Positions 35,901 to 44,796 are shown, numbered from the stretch's first letter. The stretch is 64,000 nucleotides of DNA from Deltaproteobacteria bacterium (GCA_013151835.1 JAADHK010000097.1:1-64000), one strand, 5' to 3'. The notes: a model not told the origin generated them from the sequence alone. Program-made: numbers and translations.

Positions 35901-37178
35901 GTCCTGGAGTTCGCCGGTGTATATCTGGTCTGCCGTAAGATTCGAGATGGTCCAGTCGTCGTCCCGCTCGAGAAGATAATATGATTTTGCCGCTATGGTA
36001 CCGGTTAAGGCGATGTTCGGGGTTCCGTCCTTTGCGGCAAGGGTCCAGGCCGAGAGGTTGATAAGGGCAGTGGTGTTATTGTAAAGCTCGATCCATTCGT
36101 CTTCCGGATATGCGTACGTCCCCATCCACCCGACTTCCGATATGGCGACCGTGGGGTTGTCCGGCACGCCCGAGGCGTCAAAGTTCAGGGAAAAGACCAG
36201 GACACCGGCGTCTTCCAGGATATGGCTTCGATCCGAGTCATAGTACTGATCCTCGTCCACAGTGAGGCCCACGTAGGATGTGGTGAGATCGCAGCGCCTC
36301 AGCCACCCGCCGTTGTTTCCGTTTCTCGAGTTCATGGACGCCATGACCAGGGGAGTGGTGGTGTAGGTGTTGGTGAAGCTCACGTCAAAGCATCCGTTGG
36401 CCCAGCCCTGGATGGCGCTGGTTGCCACGATCGATTCATAGGTGACGGTGGTGCCTGAACCGTCTGTGAACGTGCCTGAAAGTCCACCCTCCATGACCGC
36501 GATGCCGATGGTTTCGTTTGATGATACGACTCCGGTGGCCACCTCGGCGCGCTCCAGGGCTACGTCCACGCTCGATGTGGTTACGTTTGACGCGGCCACG
36601 GTGAGCCAGGGCGTGGACGTGGTGGACGGCGGGGTGCCTGTTTCATTTACCATGGTCTGGATCTGGGTGATCACCGCCGGGGTGGAGCCCACGCCCGGAA
36701 AGGCCACGGTGTCCCATCCGGCGGTACAACCGACATTGGTCGCGCACTGCACGGTCTGGGTATCGTGGGTGGTTACGTAAATTGAATCACCGTTTGGCAG
36801 GATAGTGGTTCCGGTCTCGATTGCAAGATAATGAACGGTCATGGCAACGTGCCCGCCGTCCTGATTGTCCGGCTCCACCTGGCACATGTCGCACCCCGTG
36901 GTGGTGACGTTTTTGATCCTTATCGAGCAGGGTTGACTCCCGTCGCTGGTGGCCATGGCAAAGACCACGGGAGTCGTGGCATAGGTGTTGGTAAAGGTCA
37001 CTGTGGTAAAGGAGGGGGTGGATAACGTGTTGTTCAGCGCCACGCTCCCCACCTCGAAGTTTCCGGCAATGGCTGTTCCGGGCCGGGACACGAGGGCGAG
37101 CAGACAGAAAAACAGGGACAGGAAACACGACCGCAAGATATTCTTATTTATCTGACAGGAGCGCTTATCGCGACTCAT
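32970..37178 (-). CDS. Giant secreted protein with LamG domains and a lamin-tail-like domain
   Basis: This protein of about 1402 aa starts with a signal peptide (cleaved near TAIAG). The first 330 residues hold two beta-rich repeats with the pattern FTNTYATTPVVFAM / FTNTYTTTPLVMAS, similar to H-type lectin folds. A lamin-tail-like domain follows (ISEVGWMGTYAYPEDEWIELYNN). Then a block is repeated twice: a LamG/concanavalin-like domain (DGIDDFVSV and DGADDYVTV) and a partner domain ending in TGQTGTEYILG / TGQSGTEYVFG. The C-terminus resembles a fibronectin-III fold. No sorting signal is seen. The start is set by AAGGAG eight bases before the ATG; an upstream ATG at 37250 lacks this. It is probably an extracellular adhesin or polysaccharide-binding protein. 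Confidence 0.85.
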   Translation of the reverse strand: MSRDKRSCQINKNILRSCFLSLFFCLLALVSRPGTAIAGNFEVGSVALNNTLSTPSFTTVTFTNTYATTPVVFAMATSDGSQPCSIRIKNVTTTGCDMCQVEPDNQDGGHVAMTVHYLAIETGTTILPNGDSIYVTTHDTQTVQCATNVGCTAGWDTVAFPGVGSTPAVITQIQTMVNETGTPPSTTSTPWLTVAASNVTTSSVDVALERAEVATGVVSSNETIGIAVMEGGLSGTFTDGSGTTVTYESIVATSAIQGWANGCFDVSFTNTYTTTPLVMASMNSRNGNNGGWLRRCDLTTSYVGLTVDEDQYYDSDRSHILEDAGVLVFSLNFDASGVPDNPTVAISEVGWMGTYAYPEDEWIELYNNTTALINLSAWTLAAKDGTPNIALTGTIAAKSYYLLERDDDWTISNLTADQIYTGELQDTGEQLELKNSGGTLIDVVNPDGGGWPGGSTFNYASLERVVTHNPGTDDNWQTSDGTVQRAKAADGDLIRGNPLSPSSPPEAGRALDLDGIDDFVSVNDTATLDLSSSGTLEAWIKVSTFSDNATIIAKGDSAADEAYVLKFGAGADNKKLVLTVNDGTNSDTVTSTSELMLHKWYHVAGTWDNTAGTSDLVIYINGISDNTGDCRRNAQNASGKLRIGARYATVANPFTGSIDEVRVWNTARSASDIQNNLCLKLSGAETGIVAYWRFDHKAGNKCTDFSDNQSNGTMTNMTPATARVTSGAPLGDDMTADFSSPSSIFLASSLGDRLTVKSITGSPTGVVIYRVDMSPGDIFGPVHWRLFENNSHFFGVFMAGGTDPTYTAEYNYTGIPLLLRENRLKMAYRHRAGLQWIDSDATLDTGANTLTKTGQTGTEYILGQLVDPRNAIDYDGADDYVTVPDDATLDLDNSGTLEAWIYADTLTANAGILLKGTTAACYGFGSGGGAAGTVFNGGASSNIGFVVGNTAGGNYLLTGSATLTTGQWYHVACVWSNTAGADSMTIYIDGVQDTNSAANIDNASRTNNEALEFGRQAIDTIYFDGKIDDIRVWNTARTQAQIQDAMCRKLTGSESGLVGYWRFDEESSSTTCLDQTANNNNGVMTNFADVATARTCSEAPIGDACAYDFTGTAPGDFTASIAHVDGDFFTATGDGGTWSTANNSGIEVYRLDEPSVYPPDIGSDPYLRSPNGLTPPAGWSSLDYTRYWGVFVTGGVTPTYTAVYDYGNNPMTPVDDSVVGLATRSDYCQAIWSDSGATLDTTGNTLTTTGQSGTEYVFGGAGAPLAITLAAFSAAPCADRDCIEVTWTTSVELDTLAYRIWRSDNEDGPYGIISPGMIYATGANALSGETYTFTDNDISAADASRHYYKLESIPDSANAESEFYGPVNVAAPKNTRRYKSSASVDTPASENHNICFISVIEW

Positions 37179-37261
37179 TTCCGAAGCTCCTTTTTGACAT
37201 GAGCGCCCCGGTATTACCGAATGAGGGCATTCCTTTTTTTGAAGTGTCATGGCAAAAGTCT

Positions 37262-37290
37262 CCGGGCCGGGGCTTTGACTTCCGGCCCGG
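37262..37290 (-). terminator. GC-rich hairpin behind the HU gene
   Basis: CCGGGCCGG and CCGGCCCGG form a perfect nine-base stem with an 11-base loop, between the HU stop and the LamG start. The T-run behind it on the minus strand is only CTTTTG, so termination may be partial. Confidence 0.5.
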
Positions 37291-37328
37291 GGAATTTGCC
37301 GTTTTGTTTGATGCTGTAAATGCGGGCT

Positions 37329-37598
37329 TTAATTCACGGCATCCTTTAAAGCCTTTCCCGGTGTGAACTTGGCGGCGGTGCGGGCCGCGATCTCCAGGGT
37401 CTTTCCGGTCTGCGGGTTTCTGCCCGTGCGGGCGCCTCTTTTTACGGTTTTAAACGTGCCGAAACCCACCAGCGTTACGGTATCGCCTGCGGCAAGCGAA
37501 TCCGTGATCGCCGATAAAACCGTGTCAACTGCGGCCTGGGCCTCTTTTTTCGTAGCCACGACTTCCGCCACCTTGCTTACTAAATCGGTCTTGTTCAT
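37329..37598 (-). CDS. hup: HU-family DNA-binding protein
   Basis: This 89-aa histone-like protein bends and packs DNA. It shows the usual N-terminal helices and the GFGTFKTVKR ... ARTGRNPQTGKTL beta-arm. AGAGGAAAA stands at good distance before the ATG. It is separated from the LamG gene by a hairpin. Confidence 0.96.
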   Translation of the reverse strand: MNKTDLVSKVAEVVATKKEAQAAVDTVLSAITDSLAAGDTVTLVGFGTFKTVKRGARTGRNPQTGKTLEIAARTAAKFTPGKALKDAVN

Positions 37599-37859
37599 GT
37601 TGCTTTTCCTCTCATTGTGTTGGGGGTAAATGGGGTTGAATACGGAACGGATATGTCCCCGATCCGCCGGGGCCGGCCATGAAACGGCATTTATTCAAAA
37701 GAAGCGGAATCAGCCTTGAAACCGGGATGCAAAAAAAGAATACGGGCAGTGGAGAAAAGTGTCAAGACAGATTTAACGCTCTTGTCAATTTTGATGATCT
37801 CGTAAAAAGTCAATCGCCGGAAAAGAAACCCGGCCGGCTCCATAGAGGCAAACAGTCTT
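37599..37859. other. Intergenic stretch with a possible MITE end remnant
   Basis: No gene is supported in these 261 bases. GATCTCGTAAAAAGTCA at 37797-37813 matches the end of the MITE-like repeat exactly over 17 bases, but the rest of the element is missing. Confidence 0.4.
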
Positions 37860-38639
37860 TCAAAACAGCCGGCCTGTGCCAAAATACCAGGAGATGAGAA
37901 ACTGCCCAAAAAAAATGTATAATACCGCACCCATGGAAAGAAACGGGCCGAAGGGCACCGCGAGCTTCATGTCTTTTCCGTTTGCGAGCATCAACGCAAG
38001 GCCTATTACCGAGCCCGTCACCGAGGCCGCAAAGAGCGTGAAAACAACGCCCTGCCACCCTATGACCGCACCGATCATGGCAAGAAGCTTCACGTCTCCT
38101 CCGCCCATTCCTTCGATCCCGGTTATTAGCCTGTAGCCAAACCCCACTAAAAAGAGGCTCCCCCCGCCCGCAAGGATACCGATCAGGCCGTCTGAAAGAG
38201 GGAGGTCAAGGAAAAAATGCGATGCAAAAAGACCGATGGGGATGCCTGAAAGGCTTATTGCATCCGGGATGATCCTGTGGTCGATATCAATAAAGGTTAT
38301 GACGATAAGCGCGCAGATAAAGGCAAAAATGAGCGGGGCCGCCGGTGAAAGCCCGTATTTAAGGATGCTGCAGGCGGCAAATCCGGCGGTGATGAGTTCG
38401 ACCATCGGATACCTGAATGATATTTTTTGCCCGCAGGCCCGGCATCTGCCCATCAAAAGGATAAAACTGACAACCGGGATATTGTCATAGGCGCGTATGG
38501 GCCTTGCGCACCCCGGGCATTTCGAGCCCGGGCTTACGATTGATTCTCCTGCCGGGATGCGGTAGATGCAGACGTTTAAAAAGCTGCCGATGCAGGCCCC
38601 AAAAACAAGGGCCGCGATTATTATTGCCGGATTTGACAT
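37860..38639 (-). CDS. pilD: Prepilin peptidase (A24 family)
   Basis: This 259-aa inner-membrane protein cleaves and methylates type IV pilin-like precursors. It has the N-terminal GSFLNVCIYRIP motif, the zinc-site CPGC and CRACGQ pairs, and both catalytic aspartates, in DIDHRIIPD and in GGGDVKLLAM. About seven to eight membrane segments are visible. I start at the ATG of MSNPAI; the longer frame upstream reads through the divergent lon promoter region and lacks family features. No other pilus gene is near. Confidence 0.92.
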   Translation of the reverse strand: MSNPAIIIAALVFGACIGSFLNVCIYRIPAGESIVSPGSKCPGCARPIRAYDNIPVVSFILLMGRCRACGQKISFRYPMVELITAGFAACSILKYGLSPAAPLIFAFICALIVITFIDIDHRIIPDAISLSGIPIGLFASHFFLDLPLSDGLIGILAGGGSLFLVGFGYRLITGIEGMGGGDVKLLAMIGAVIGWQGVVFTLFAASVTGSVIGLALMLANGKDMKLAVPFGPFLSMGAVLYIFFGQFLISWYFGTGRLF

Positions 38640-38811
38640 AAATGTTATCCGTATTACTTTGTAAGAAGATTGGCCGGGCAGCCGGTTGTCGGCCCGCCGG
38701 GAATTTATATTGTGTTTACCACACGACCGGCGTATGTAAAACAGATTTTTCCACAAGTACGTCAAAAATGAGTTATACTCCATAACCGTTAAAGATATTC
38801 CGGGAGAAATA

Positions 38812-41274
38812 ATGGCTGAAAGAGACAAGGACGACCTGATCCGGTTAATTGATGAAAACGATCCGCGTGACATAGAAATACCGGACAGGATTCCCGTTCT
38901 TCCCGTCAGGGACATCGTTATTTTTAATGACATGGTGCTTCCCCTTTTCATCGGCCGCGACAAGTCCTTAAAGGCCGTTGACGAGGCCATGAAAAAAGAC
39001 AGGCTCGTCTTGCTTGCCACTCAGAGGGACCCGCTTGCGGATGATCCGGGACCGCGCGAGATATACAGGGTCGGGACCGTATGCAGGATATTGCGTATTT
39101 TGAAACTCCCGGACGGGCATTTCAAGGTCCTGGTGCACGGCATTGAAAAGGCGAAGATCCAAAGGTTTATAAATTGCAAGACCCATTACGAAGTCAAACT
39201 CCATGTGATTAAGGAAGAGCCGCCTGAAAAAATTGAACTGGAACATCAGGCACTGATGCGTATTGTACGGGAGCATTGCGAAAAAATTCTCACCATCAGG
39301 GGTGAATACACGGGTGAAATCGGAATACTCTTAGGCGAGATCAATGATCCCGGTAAACTCGCCGATCTTGTGGCCTCGAACCTGAAACTTAAAATCGAGG
39401 AAGCCCAGGGACTGCTTGAAATAGACGACTCCATGGAGCGGTTGATGGAGGTAAATAATTATTTGACCCGGGAGGTTGAGCTTTCTACCGTTCAGGCCAA
39501 GATTCAGTCCACCGTGCGCGATGAAATATCCAAAAACCAGCGGGATTATTTTTTGCGTGAGCAGGCCAGGGCCATTCACCGGGAACTTGGGGACATGGAT
39601 GAACGGTCAGAGGATATCACCGAATTCATGGAAAAGATCCGCAAGGCCAGGATGCCGGCGCAGGCGCAAAAGGAATGTGAGAAGCAATTATCCCGCCTTG
39701 AACAGATGCATCCGGATTCATCAGAGGCGACGATTATACGCACGTACATGGACTGGCTCGTTGAACTGCCCTGGAGCAAGTCCACAAAAGATCTGATTGA
39801 TATCAAAGCCGCCAAGGAAGTTCTGGATGAACGGCATTATGGCCTTGCGCCCGTAAAAGACCGGATCCTCGAATATCTTTCCGTACGGAAACTCAATCCC
39901 AAGAAAAAGGGGCAGATTCTCTGTTTTGTGGGCCCTCCCGGCGTGGGTAAAACCTCCCTGGGCCAGGCCATTGCCACGGCCATGAATCGTAAATTTTTTC
40001 GAATGTCTCTGGGAGGGATAAGAGACGAGGCCGAGATCCGAGGGCATCGGCGGACCTATATCGGGTCCATGCCCGGAAGAATTCTCCAGGGGCTTTCCCA
40101 GTGCAAGACCAACAACCCTGTTTTCATGATGGACGAGGTGGATAAGATTGGAGTGGATTTCAGAGGCGATCCCGCGTCTGCCCTGCTGGAGGCCCTTGAT
40201 CCCGAGCAGAATGTCGGCTTTGTGGACCATTTTGTAAACATGCCCTTTGATCTGTCAAAGGTCTTGTTCATACTGACCGCAAACATAACGGATACTATCC
40301 CATATGCCTTGCTCGATCGGATGGAGGTGATTCAGCTTCCGGGTTATACGGAGGAAGAGAAGACCGCTATTGCCAAAAAGTACCTTTTTCCAAGGCAGCT
40401 TTTGGACAACGGACTTACGGAACAGGATTTGTCCGTAAGCCCGACAGCTCTTGAGCGAATCATCACCCAATATACTTCCGAGGCGGGATTGCGGAACCTG
40501 GAGCGTGAGCTTGCGGCCCTGTGCAGAAAGGTCGCCCGAAAAATCGCCGAGGGTAAGAAAGGCCGTTTTACGATTTCATGCGGCAATCTCCACAAGTACC
40601 TCGGCCCGCCGAAGTTCATCCCCGAACTGGACCAGGACGACAGCCAGGTGGGCCTCGCAACCGGCCTTGCCTGGACCCAGGTGGGAGGTGAGGTCCTTTA
40701 TATAGAGGTTTCGCTCATCGACGGGAAAGGCGAGCTTATCATCACCGGCCAGCTCGGGGATGTCATGCAGGAATCCGCCAGGGCTGCGGTTACCTTTGCG
40801 CGGTCAAGGCGCAAAGCCTTGGGAATTGAGAAAAAAGTGTTTGAAAACACTGATATCCATATTCACGTGCCGGCCGGGGCCATACCAAAGGATGGACCGT
40901 CGGCCGGGATATCAATGACAACGGCCCTGATTTCCGCGCTTACGGATCGACCGGTAGACAGGTTAGTGGCCATGACCGGAGAAATTTCATTGCGGGGCCG
41001 GATTCTTCCCATCGGGGGGTTAAGGGAAAAGTCCATCGGGGCATTGCGGGCGGGAATCACGACCATTATAATACCCGAGAAAAATAAATCGGATTTGATG
41101 GAGATACCAAAGACCGTTTTAAAGAAAGTCCGGTTCATGCCGGTTTCAACCATTGACGAAGCCCTTGAAATCGCCATTGGCAATGGCGTGTTCATCGCTG
41201 AAACAGGACGGAAGTCATCAAAAAAATCAGTTCGAAAATCAGCCGGGAAATCAAAAGAGGCTCCCGGTAAATGA
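38812..41274 (+). CDS. lon: ATP-dependent protease Lon
   Basis: This 820-aa LonA protease degrades misfolded and regulatory proteins. It has the N-terminal substrate domain (LPVLPVRDIV-like RIPVLPVRDIVIF), Walker A GPPGVGKTS near residue 373, and the catalytic Ser in PKDGPSAGIS near 695 with the Lys of GGLREKSIGA about 40 residues later. The C-terminal 25 residues are a Lys/Ser-rich tail beyond the usual end. GGGAG stands before the ATG; a possible -10 TATACT is at 38774-38779. The stop overlaps tsaB by four bases. Confidence 0.98.
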   Translation: MAERDKDDLIRLIDENDPRDIEIPDRIPVLPVRDIVIFNDMVLPLFIGRDKSLKAVDEAMKKDRLVLLATQRDPLADDPGPREIYRVGTVCRILRILKLPDGHFKVLVHGIEKAKIQRFINCKTHYEVKLHVIKEEPPEKIELEHQALMRIVREHCEKILTIRGEYTGEIGILLGEINDPGKLADLVASNLKLKIEEAQGLLEIDDSMERLMEVNNYLTREVELSTVQAKIQSTVRDEISKNQRDYFLREQARAIHRELGDMDERSEDITEFMEKIRKARMPAQAQKECEKQLSRLEQMHPDSSEATIIRTYMDWLVELPWSKSTKDLIDIKAAKEVLDERHYGLAPVKDRILEYLSVRKLNPKKKGQILCFVGPPGVGKTSLGQAIATAMNRKFFRMSLGGIRDEAEIRGHRRTYIGSMPGRILQGLSQCKTNNPVFMMDEVDKIGVDFRGDPASALLEALDPEQNVGFVDHFVNMPFDLSKVLFILTANITDTIPYALLDRMEVIQLPGYTEEEKTAIAKKYLFPRQLLDNGLTEQDLSVSPTALERIITQYTSEAGLRNLERELAALCRKVARKIAEGKKGRFTISCGNLHKYLGPPKFIPELDQDDSQVGLATGLAWTQVGGEVLYIEVSLIDGKGELIITGQLGDVMQESARAAVTFARSRRKALGIEKKVFENTDIHIHVPAGAIPKDGPSAGISMTTALISALTDRPVDRLVAMTGEISLRGRILPIGGLREKSIGALRAGITTIIIPEKNKSDLMEIPKTVLKKVRFMPVSTIDEALEIAIGNGVFIAETGRKSSKKSVRKSAGKSKEAPGK

Positions 41275-41948
41275 AAATACTCGCCGTTGATACCGCGACT
41301 CCAACATGTGGCGTGGCGATTGTCGATGACGAGCGGGTCTGCGCGTCCATGACGATAAATCCGGGGTGCACCCATTCCAGGTCCGTCATGGGTCTGATAA
41401 AAAGCGCGCTCGATGCGGCTTGTGTTTCTGTGCCCGACATCGATGCTTTTGCCATAACCACGGGGCCTGGGAGCTTTACCGGGCTCAGGATAGGGATGGC
41501 CGTAATAAAGGGCCTTGCCATGGCTGCGGGAAAACCGGTTTGCGGAGTATCCTCCCTTGAGGCCCTGGCAGCGCCTTTTGTTACGAGCACTGCCTTGGTC
41601 TGTTCAATAATTGATGCGCGCAAACATGAGGTGTATTTCGCGGTATATGGGAACGATGAAGGCAGGCTCGTGGAGGTGCAGCCTGCCGGGGTGGGTCCTG
41701 TTGCAGCCGTGACAGCGGCAATCAAGACGCCCTGCCTGTTCGTCGGGACCGGCGCATATGCCGCAAAACGGGAAATACTTGAAAGTCTTGGGGAATCGGC
41801 CGTGTTTGTCCCGGCCGGGTCCAATCTGATTAATCCAACGTTTGTGGCAGGCCTTGCCCGGACCCGTCTTTGCGAACATGGCCCGGATTTGCCGGAAACT
41901 CTTGCTCCGGTTTATGTCCGCCCGCCCGATGCGAAGAAAAGCCTGTGA
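41271..41948 (+). CDS. tsaB: tRNA threonylcarbamoyladenosine biosynthesis protein TsaB
   Basis: This 225-aa protein belongs to the ASKHA fold and forms the t6A-synthesis complex with TsaD and TsaE. Signatures are LAVDTATPTCGVAI at the start and TTGPGSFTGLRIGM near 65. It starts inside the lon stop (ATGA), so both are translated together. Confidence 0.93.
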   Translation: MKILAVDTATPTCGVAIVDDERVCASMTINPGCTHSRSVMGLIKSALDAACVSVPDIDAFAITTGPGSFTGLRIGMAVIKGLAMAAGKPVCGVSSLEALAAPFVTSTALVCSIIDARKHEVYFAVYGNDEGRLVEVQPAGVGPVAAVTAAIKTPCLFVGTGAYAAKREILESLGESAVFVPAGSNLINPTFVAGLARTRLCEHGPDLPETLAPVYVRPPDAKKSL

Positions 41949-41972
41949 ATATCCAGATCCTTTCACTTTTTA

Positions 41973-41999
41973 TTGACACACCTTCCTCAGGCTGATAAT
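41973..41999 (+). promoter_or_regulatory. Candidate sigma-70 promoter of psd
   Basis: TTGACA at 41973-41978 and GATAAT at 41994-41999 are strong boxes, but the spacer is only 15 bases. The site is about 50 bases before the psd start, in a spacer of 103 bases. Confidence 0.4.
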
Positions 42000-42051
42000 C
42001 ACAAGAGCTTAAAAGCAAGTGCCCTGTGGAATATACTAAAGGAATGTTATA

Positions 42052-42741
42052 ATGGATAAATACATCTGGGCCGATCCCGCGCAGGGATCGGCTTTTCCAG
42101 TGGCCCGGCCGGGTTATCCGATCATTGCCGCATCGGCATTTGTCACTCTTATTCTGGCCCTTATTGGTTTGAAATGCCTGACCCTGTCGGCCCTTTTTGT
42201 CACGGGGTTTATTTGTGCTTTTTTCCGTGATCCTGACCGGGTCACCCCGGATATTGAAAATGCAGTAATCTGTCCGGCCGACGGCCGGGTGGTCAGTGCG
42301 TCGGTTGTGAAGGAAAATCCCTTTGTGACTGGCCCCTGCATGAAGGTCGGGATATTCATGAACGTCTTTAACGTGCATGTAAACCGGATACCCGTAAATG
42401 GAGTCATCGAGTCCATAACCTATCGGCCGGGCCGGTTTTTACCCGCAGACAAGACCGAAGCGTCCACTAAAAATGAACATAATGCCATTGTTATTAAAAT
42501 GGAAGACGGGACCAGGGTCGGCGTGGTGCAGATCGCCGGGCTGGTCGCCCGCAGGATTATCTGCCGGAAGGCGGAAAGCGATTCAGTTGCCGCCGGCAGC
42601 CGTTTCGGCATGATCTGTTTCGGGTCCCGGGTTGACCTTTATCTTCCTCCCGACACAAGGATTACCGTTTCTGCCGGCGAAAAGGTAAAGGCCGGAAGCA
42701 CGATCATCGGATACCTTAAGAAAGAGGATGTGTCCGCTTGA
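42052..42741 (+). CDS. psd: Phosphatidylserine decarboxylase (short type)
   Basis: This 229-aa membrane-bound proenzyme makes phosphatidylethanolamine. Two hydrophobic stretches (about 22-60) precede FFRDPDR, CPADGRV and NVFNVHVNR. The self-cleavage site is the Gly-Ser in RFGMICFGSRVD, which yields the pyruvoyl group. Length matches the short Psd family. AAAGGA precedes the ATG. No pssA is adjacent. Confidence 0.93.
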   Translation: MDKYIWADPAQGSAFPVARPGYPIIAASAFVTLILALIGLKCLTLSALFVTGFICAFFRDPDRVTPDIENAVICPADGRVVSASVVKENPFVTGPCMKVGIFMNVFNVHVNRIPVNGVIESITYRPGRFLPADKTEASTKNEHNAIVIKMEDGTRVGVVQIAGLVARRIICRKAESDSVAAGSRFGMICFGSRVDLYLPPDTRITVSAGEKVKAGSTIIGYLKKEDVSA

Positions 42742-42781
42742 CGGACTTTTTATCAGATTATATTATTTTGGAGTGTAAATC

Positions 42782-43867
42782 ATGACAAAGAGTTATTCCA
42801 TCGCCGTTATTCCCGGGGACGGGACCGGCCCGGAAGTTGTTGCCGAAGGGGTCAAGGTATTAAAAACCGCAGCGGACACCTTCGGCTTTAAATTAAATTT
42901 CACTAATTACCCTCTGGGCGGGGACCATTATTTAAAGACCGGCGAAATACTTTCCGACAAAACCATTGCAGATCTTAAAAAAGCCGATGCTATTTTTCTT
43001 GGCGCCATCGGCAATCCAAAGGTAAAACCCGGCATTCTGGAAAAGGGGATTTTACTTAAACTTCGATTCGACCTTGACCAGTACATCAACCTGCGTCCCG
43101 TAAAGCTCTATGAAGGTGTTGAAACACCCCTCAAGGATAAAGGACCCGATGAAATCGATTTTGTCGTGGTCCGGGAAAACAGCGAAGGCCTGTATACCGG
43201 CGCGGGCGGATGCCTGAAAAAAGGCACGCCCGACGAGGTTGCGGTCCAGGAATCCATAAACACCCGTAAGGGTGTTGAACGGTGCATAAGGTACGCATTT
43301 GAATACTGCCGCAAGCGTAACAAGGGAAAGAAACTTACCCTGTGCGGCAAGACAAATGTTTTAACTCATGCATTCGACCTCTGGGAACGGGCGTTTTATG
43401 CGGTAGCCGAAGAATATCCGGACATAAAAACCGATTACGCTCACGTGGACGCCACATGCATGTGGATGGTAAAAAATCCCGAGTGGTTTGACGTGATCGT
43501 GACCGACAACATGTTCGGGGATATCATCACCGACCTCGGGGCCATGATCCAGGGCGGAATGGGAATTGCCGCAGGCGGGAACATCAATCCCGAAGGCGTT
43601 TCCATGTTCGAGCCCATCGGCGGGTCAGCGCCGAAATATACCGGAATGCAGGTCATAAACCCCCTGGCCGCCATTTCGGCGACCCAGCTTCTGCTCGAAA
43701 CCCTGGGCGAGGCTGATGCTGCGGCCAGGGTTGAGGCTTCGGTTAAAAAGGTTCTAAAAGACGATATAAAAGATGTCTCCGCCGGGCGTATGGGTTTCAC
43801 TACATCCGGGGTGGGTGATCTGGTGGCAGGGTATGTGAAAAATGGAATCCCGGAGGTCGGCGCGTGA
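42782..43867 (+). CDS. leuB: 3-isopropylmalate dehydrogenase
   Basis: This 361-aa enzyme carries out the oxidative step of leucine synthesis. Visible are VIPGDGTGPEV, LRFDLDQYINLRP, the VVRENSEGLYTGAGG motif, the DNMFGDIITD metal-binding stretch and the nucleotide-binding PIGGSAPKYTG. TTGGAG precedes the ATG. Other leu genes are not next to it. Related beta-decarboxylating dehydrogenases (isocitrate, tartrate) cannot be wholly excluded. Confidence 0.88.
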   Translation: MTKSYSIAVIPGDGTGPEVVAEGVKVLKTAADTFGFKLNFTNYPLGGDHYLKTGEILSDKTIADLKKADAIFLGAIGNPKVKPGILEKGILLKLRFDLDQYINLRPVKLYEGVETPLKDKGPDEIDFVVVRENSEGLYTGAGGCLKKGTPDEVAVQESINTRKGVERCIRYAFEYCRKRNKGKKLTLCGKTNVLTHAFDLWERAFYAVAEEYPDIKTDYAHVDATCMWMVKNPEWFDVIVTDNMFGDIITDLGAMIQGGMGIAAGGNINPEGVSMFEPIGGSAPKYTGMQVINPLAAISATQLLLETLGEADAAARVEASVKKVLKDDIKDVSAGRMGFTTSGVGDLVAGYVKNGIPEVGA

Positions 43868-44331
43868 AACCGGTACCGATTACAAAACAGGGTTATGAAA
43901 TCCTGAAAAAGGAGCTTGCCCGGCTCAAGTCTGTGGAGCGGCCCGCGAATATCAGGGCCATCGAAGAGGCCCGCGCCCATGGCGATCTTTCCGAAAATGC
44001 GGAGTTTTCGGCTGCAAAGGAGCGCCAGTCGTTAATAGATGCCCGTCTTCGCGAACTCGAATACAAACTGGGAAATGCCGAGGTGATCGATCCGGACACA
44101 CTGTCCAAGGACCGCGCCCTTTTCGGTTCGCGGGTGGTTCTGGAAAATCTTGACACCGGCGACGAAGTGACCTATCAGCTTGTGGGTCCGGATGAATCCG
44201 ACATCAAGAGCGGAAGGATATCAATCGGATCTCCACTTGGGCGGGCCATGCTCGGTAAGGTGATCGGTGACGAGATAGTGATTAATGCACCGGGTGGTAA
44301 GAGGGAATACGAATTAGTAGAGATATTATGA
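43864..44331 (+). CDS. greA: Transcription elongation factor GreA
   Basis: This 155-aa factor rescues backtracked RNA polymerase. It has the N-terminal coiled coil with DLSENAEFSAAKE at the tip and the C-terminal FKBP-like domain ending in GGKREYELVEIL. The start is GTG and overlaps the leuB stop by four bases. Confidence 0.96.
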   Translation: MKPVPITKQGYEILKKELARLKSVERPANIRAIEEARAHGDLSENAEFSAAKERQSLIDARLRELEYKLGNAEVIDPDTLSKDRALFGSRVVLENLDTGDEVTYQLVGPDESDIKSGRISIGSPLGRAMLGKVIGDEIVINAPGGKREYELVEIL

Positions 44332-44347
44332 TAAAAGGAGTTAGGAA

Positions 44348-44581
44348 ATGGCGCGAATAACAGTCGAAGACTGCCTGAAACGGATACCGAATCGTTTTTT
44401 TCTGGTTCAGGCAACTACAAAGAGGGTCAGGCAGTTGCTTGAGGGGAGCCCCAGGCTGGTTAAAGCCGACGGCAACGAGGATGTGGTTGCGGCCCTGCGG
44501 GAAATAGCCGCAGGCAAGGTTTTTGTAACCGAGAATTATACAACTTATCTGAATCCGGAAGAAGAGCAGCCGGATGAATGA
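44348..44581 (+). CDS. rpoZ: RNA polymerase omega subunit
   Basis: This 77-aa protein has [20 protein letters not shown] and the region [15 protein letters not shown], typical of omega. AAGGAG precedes the ATG. It follows greA by 16 bases. Confidence 0.94.
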   Translation: MARITVEDCLKRIPNRFFLVQATTKRVRQLLEGSPRLVKADGNEDVVAALREIAAGKVFVTENYTTYLNPEEEQPDE

Positions 44582-44593
44582 CCCGGCAGGCTC

Positions 44594-44791
44594 GTGCACG
44601 CCTGCTTTTCAGTCTTCTCATGCCTGGAATACCTTCATAAGGTCATAAGCCGGGATATGGGCCGGGCCATTGCCCGTTACGCGATGATTTCATCCGGGGG
44701 ATCGTTCTTGGGGGTTTCGGGCGGCAAGGACAGTATGACGCTATTGTTGCTCTTAAACGAGAGGCTCGGGCGTATTCCGATTTTTGGATAA
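44594..44791 (+). pseudogene. Truncated TtcA/TilS-like PP-loop ATPase
   Basis: Only 65 codons are present, from a GTG at 44594 (or ATG at 44657) to a TAA. The sequence MGRAIARYAMISSGGSFLGV followed by SGGKDSMTLLLLLNERLGRIPI matches the beginning of TtcA-like tRNA thiolation enzymes, including the PP-loop SGGKDS. The remaining 200 or so residues, with the CxxC pairs, are absent: folE2 starts six bases behind the stop. I find no continuation in another frame, so this is a 3' deletion and not a simple frameshift. Confidence 0.72.
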
Positions 44792-44796
44792 AACCC

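Noticed and set aside
42738-42766. Good-looking promoter TTGACG-N17-TATTAT before leuB
   Set aside because: The transcript would begin at about 42773, behind the Shine-Dalgarno at 42769-42772, so it would not yield a normal leader.
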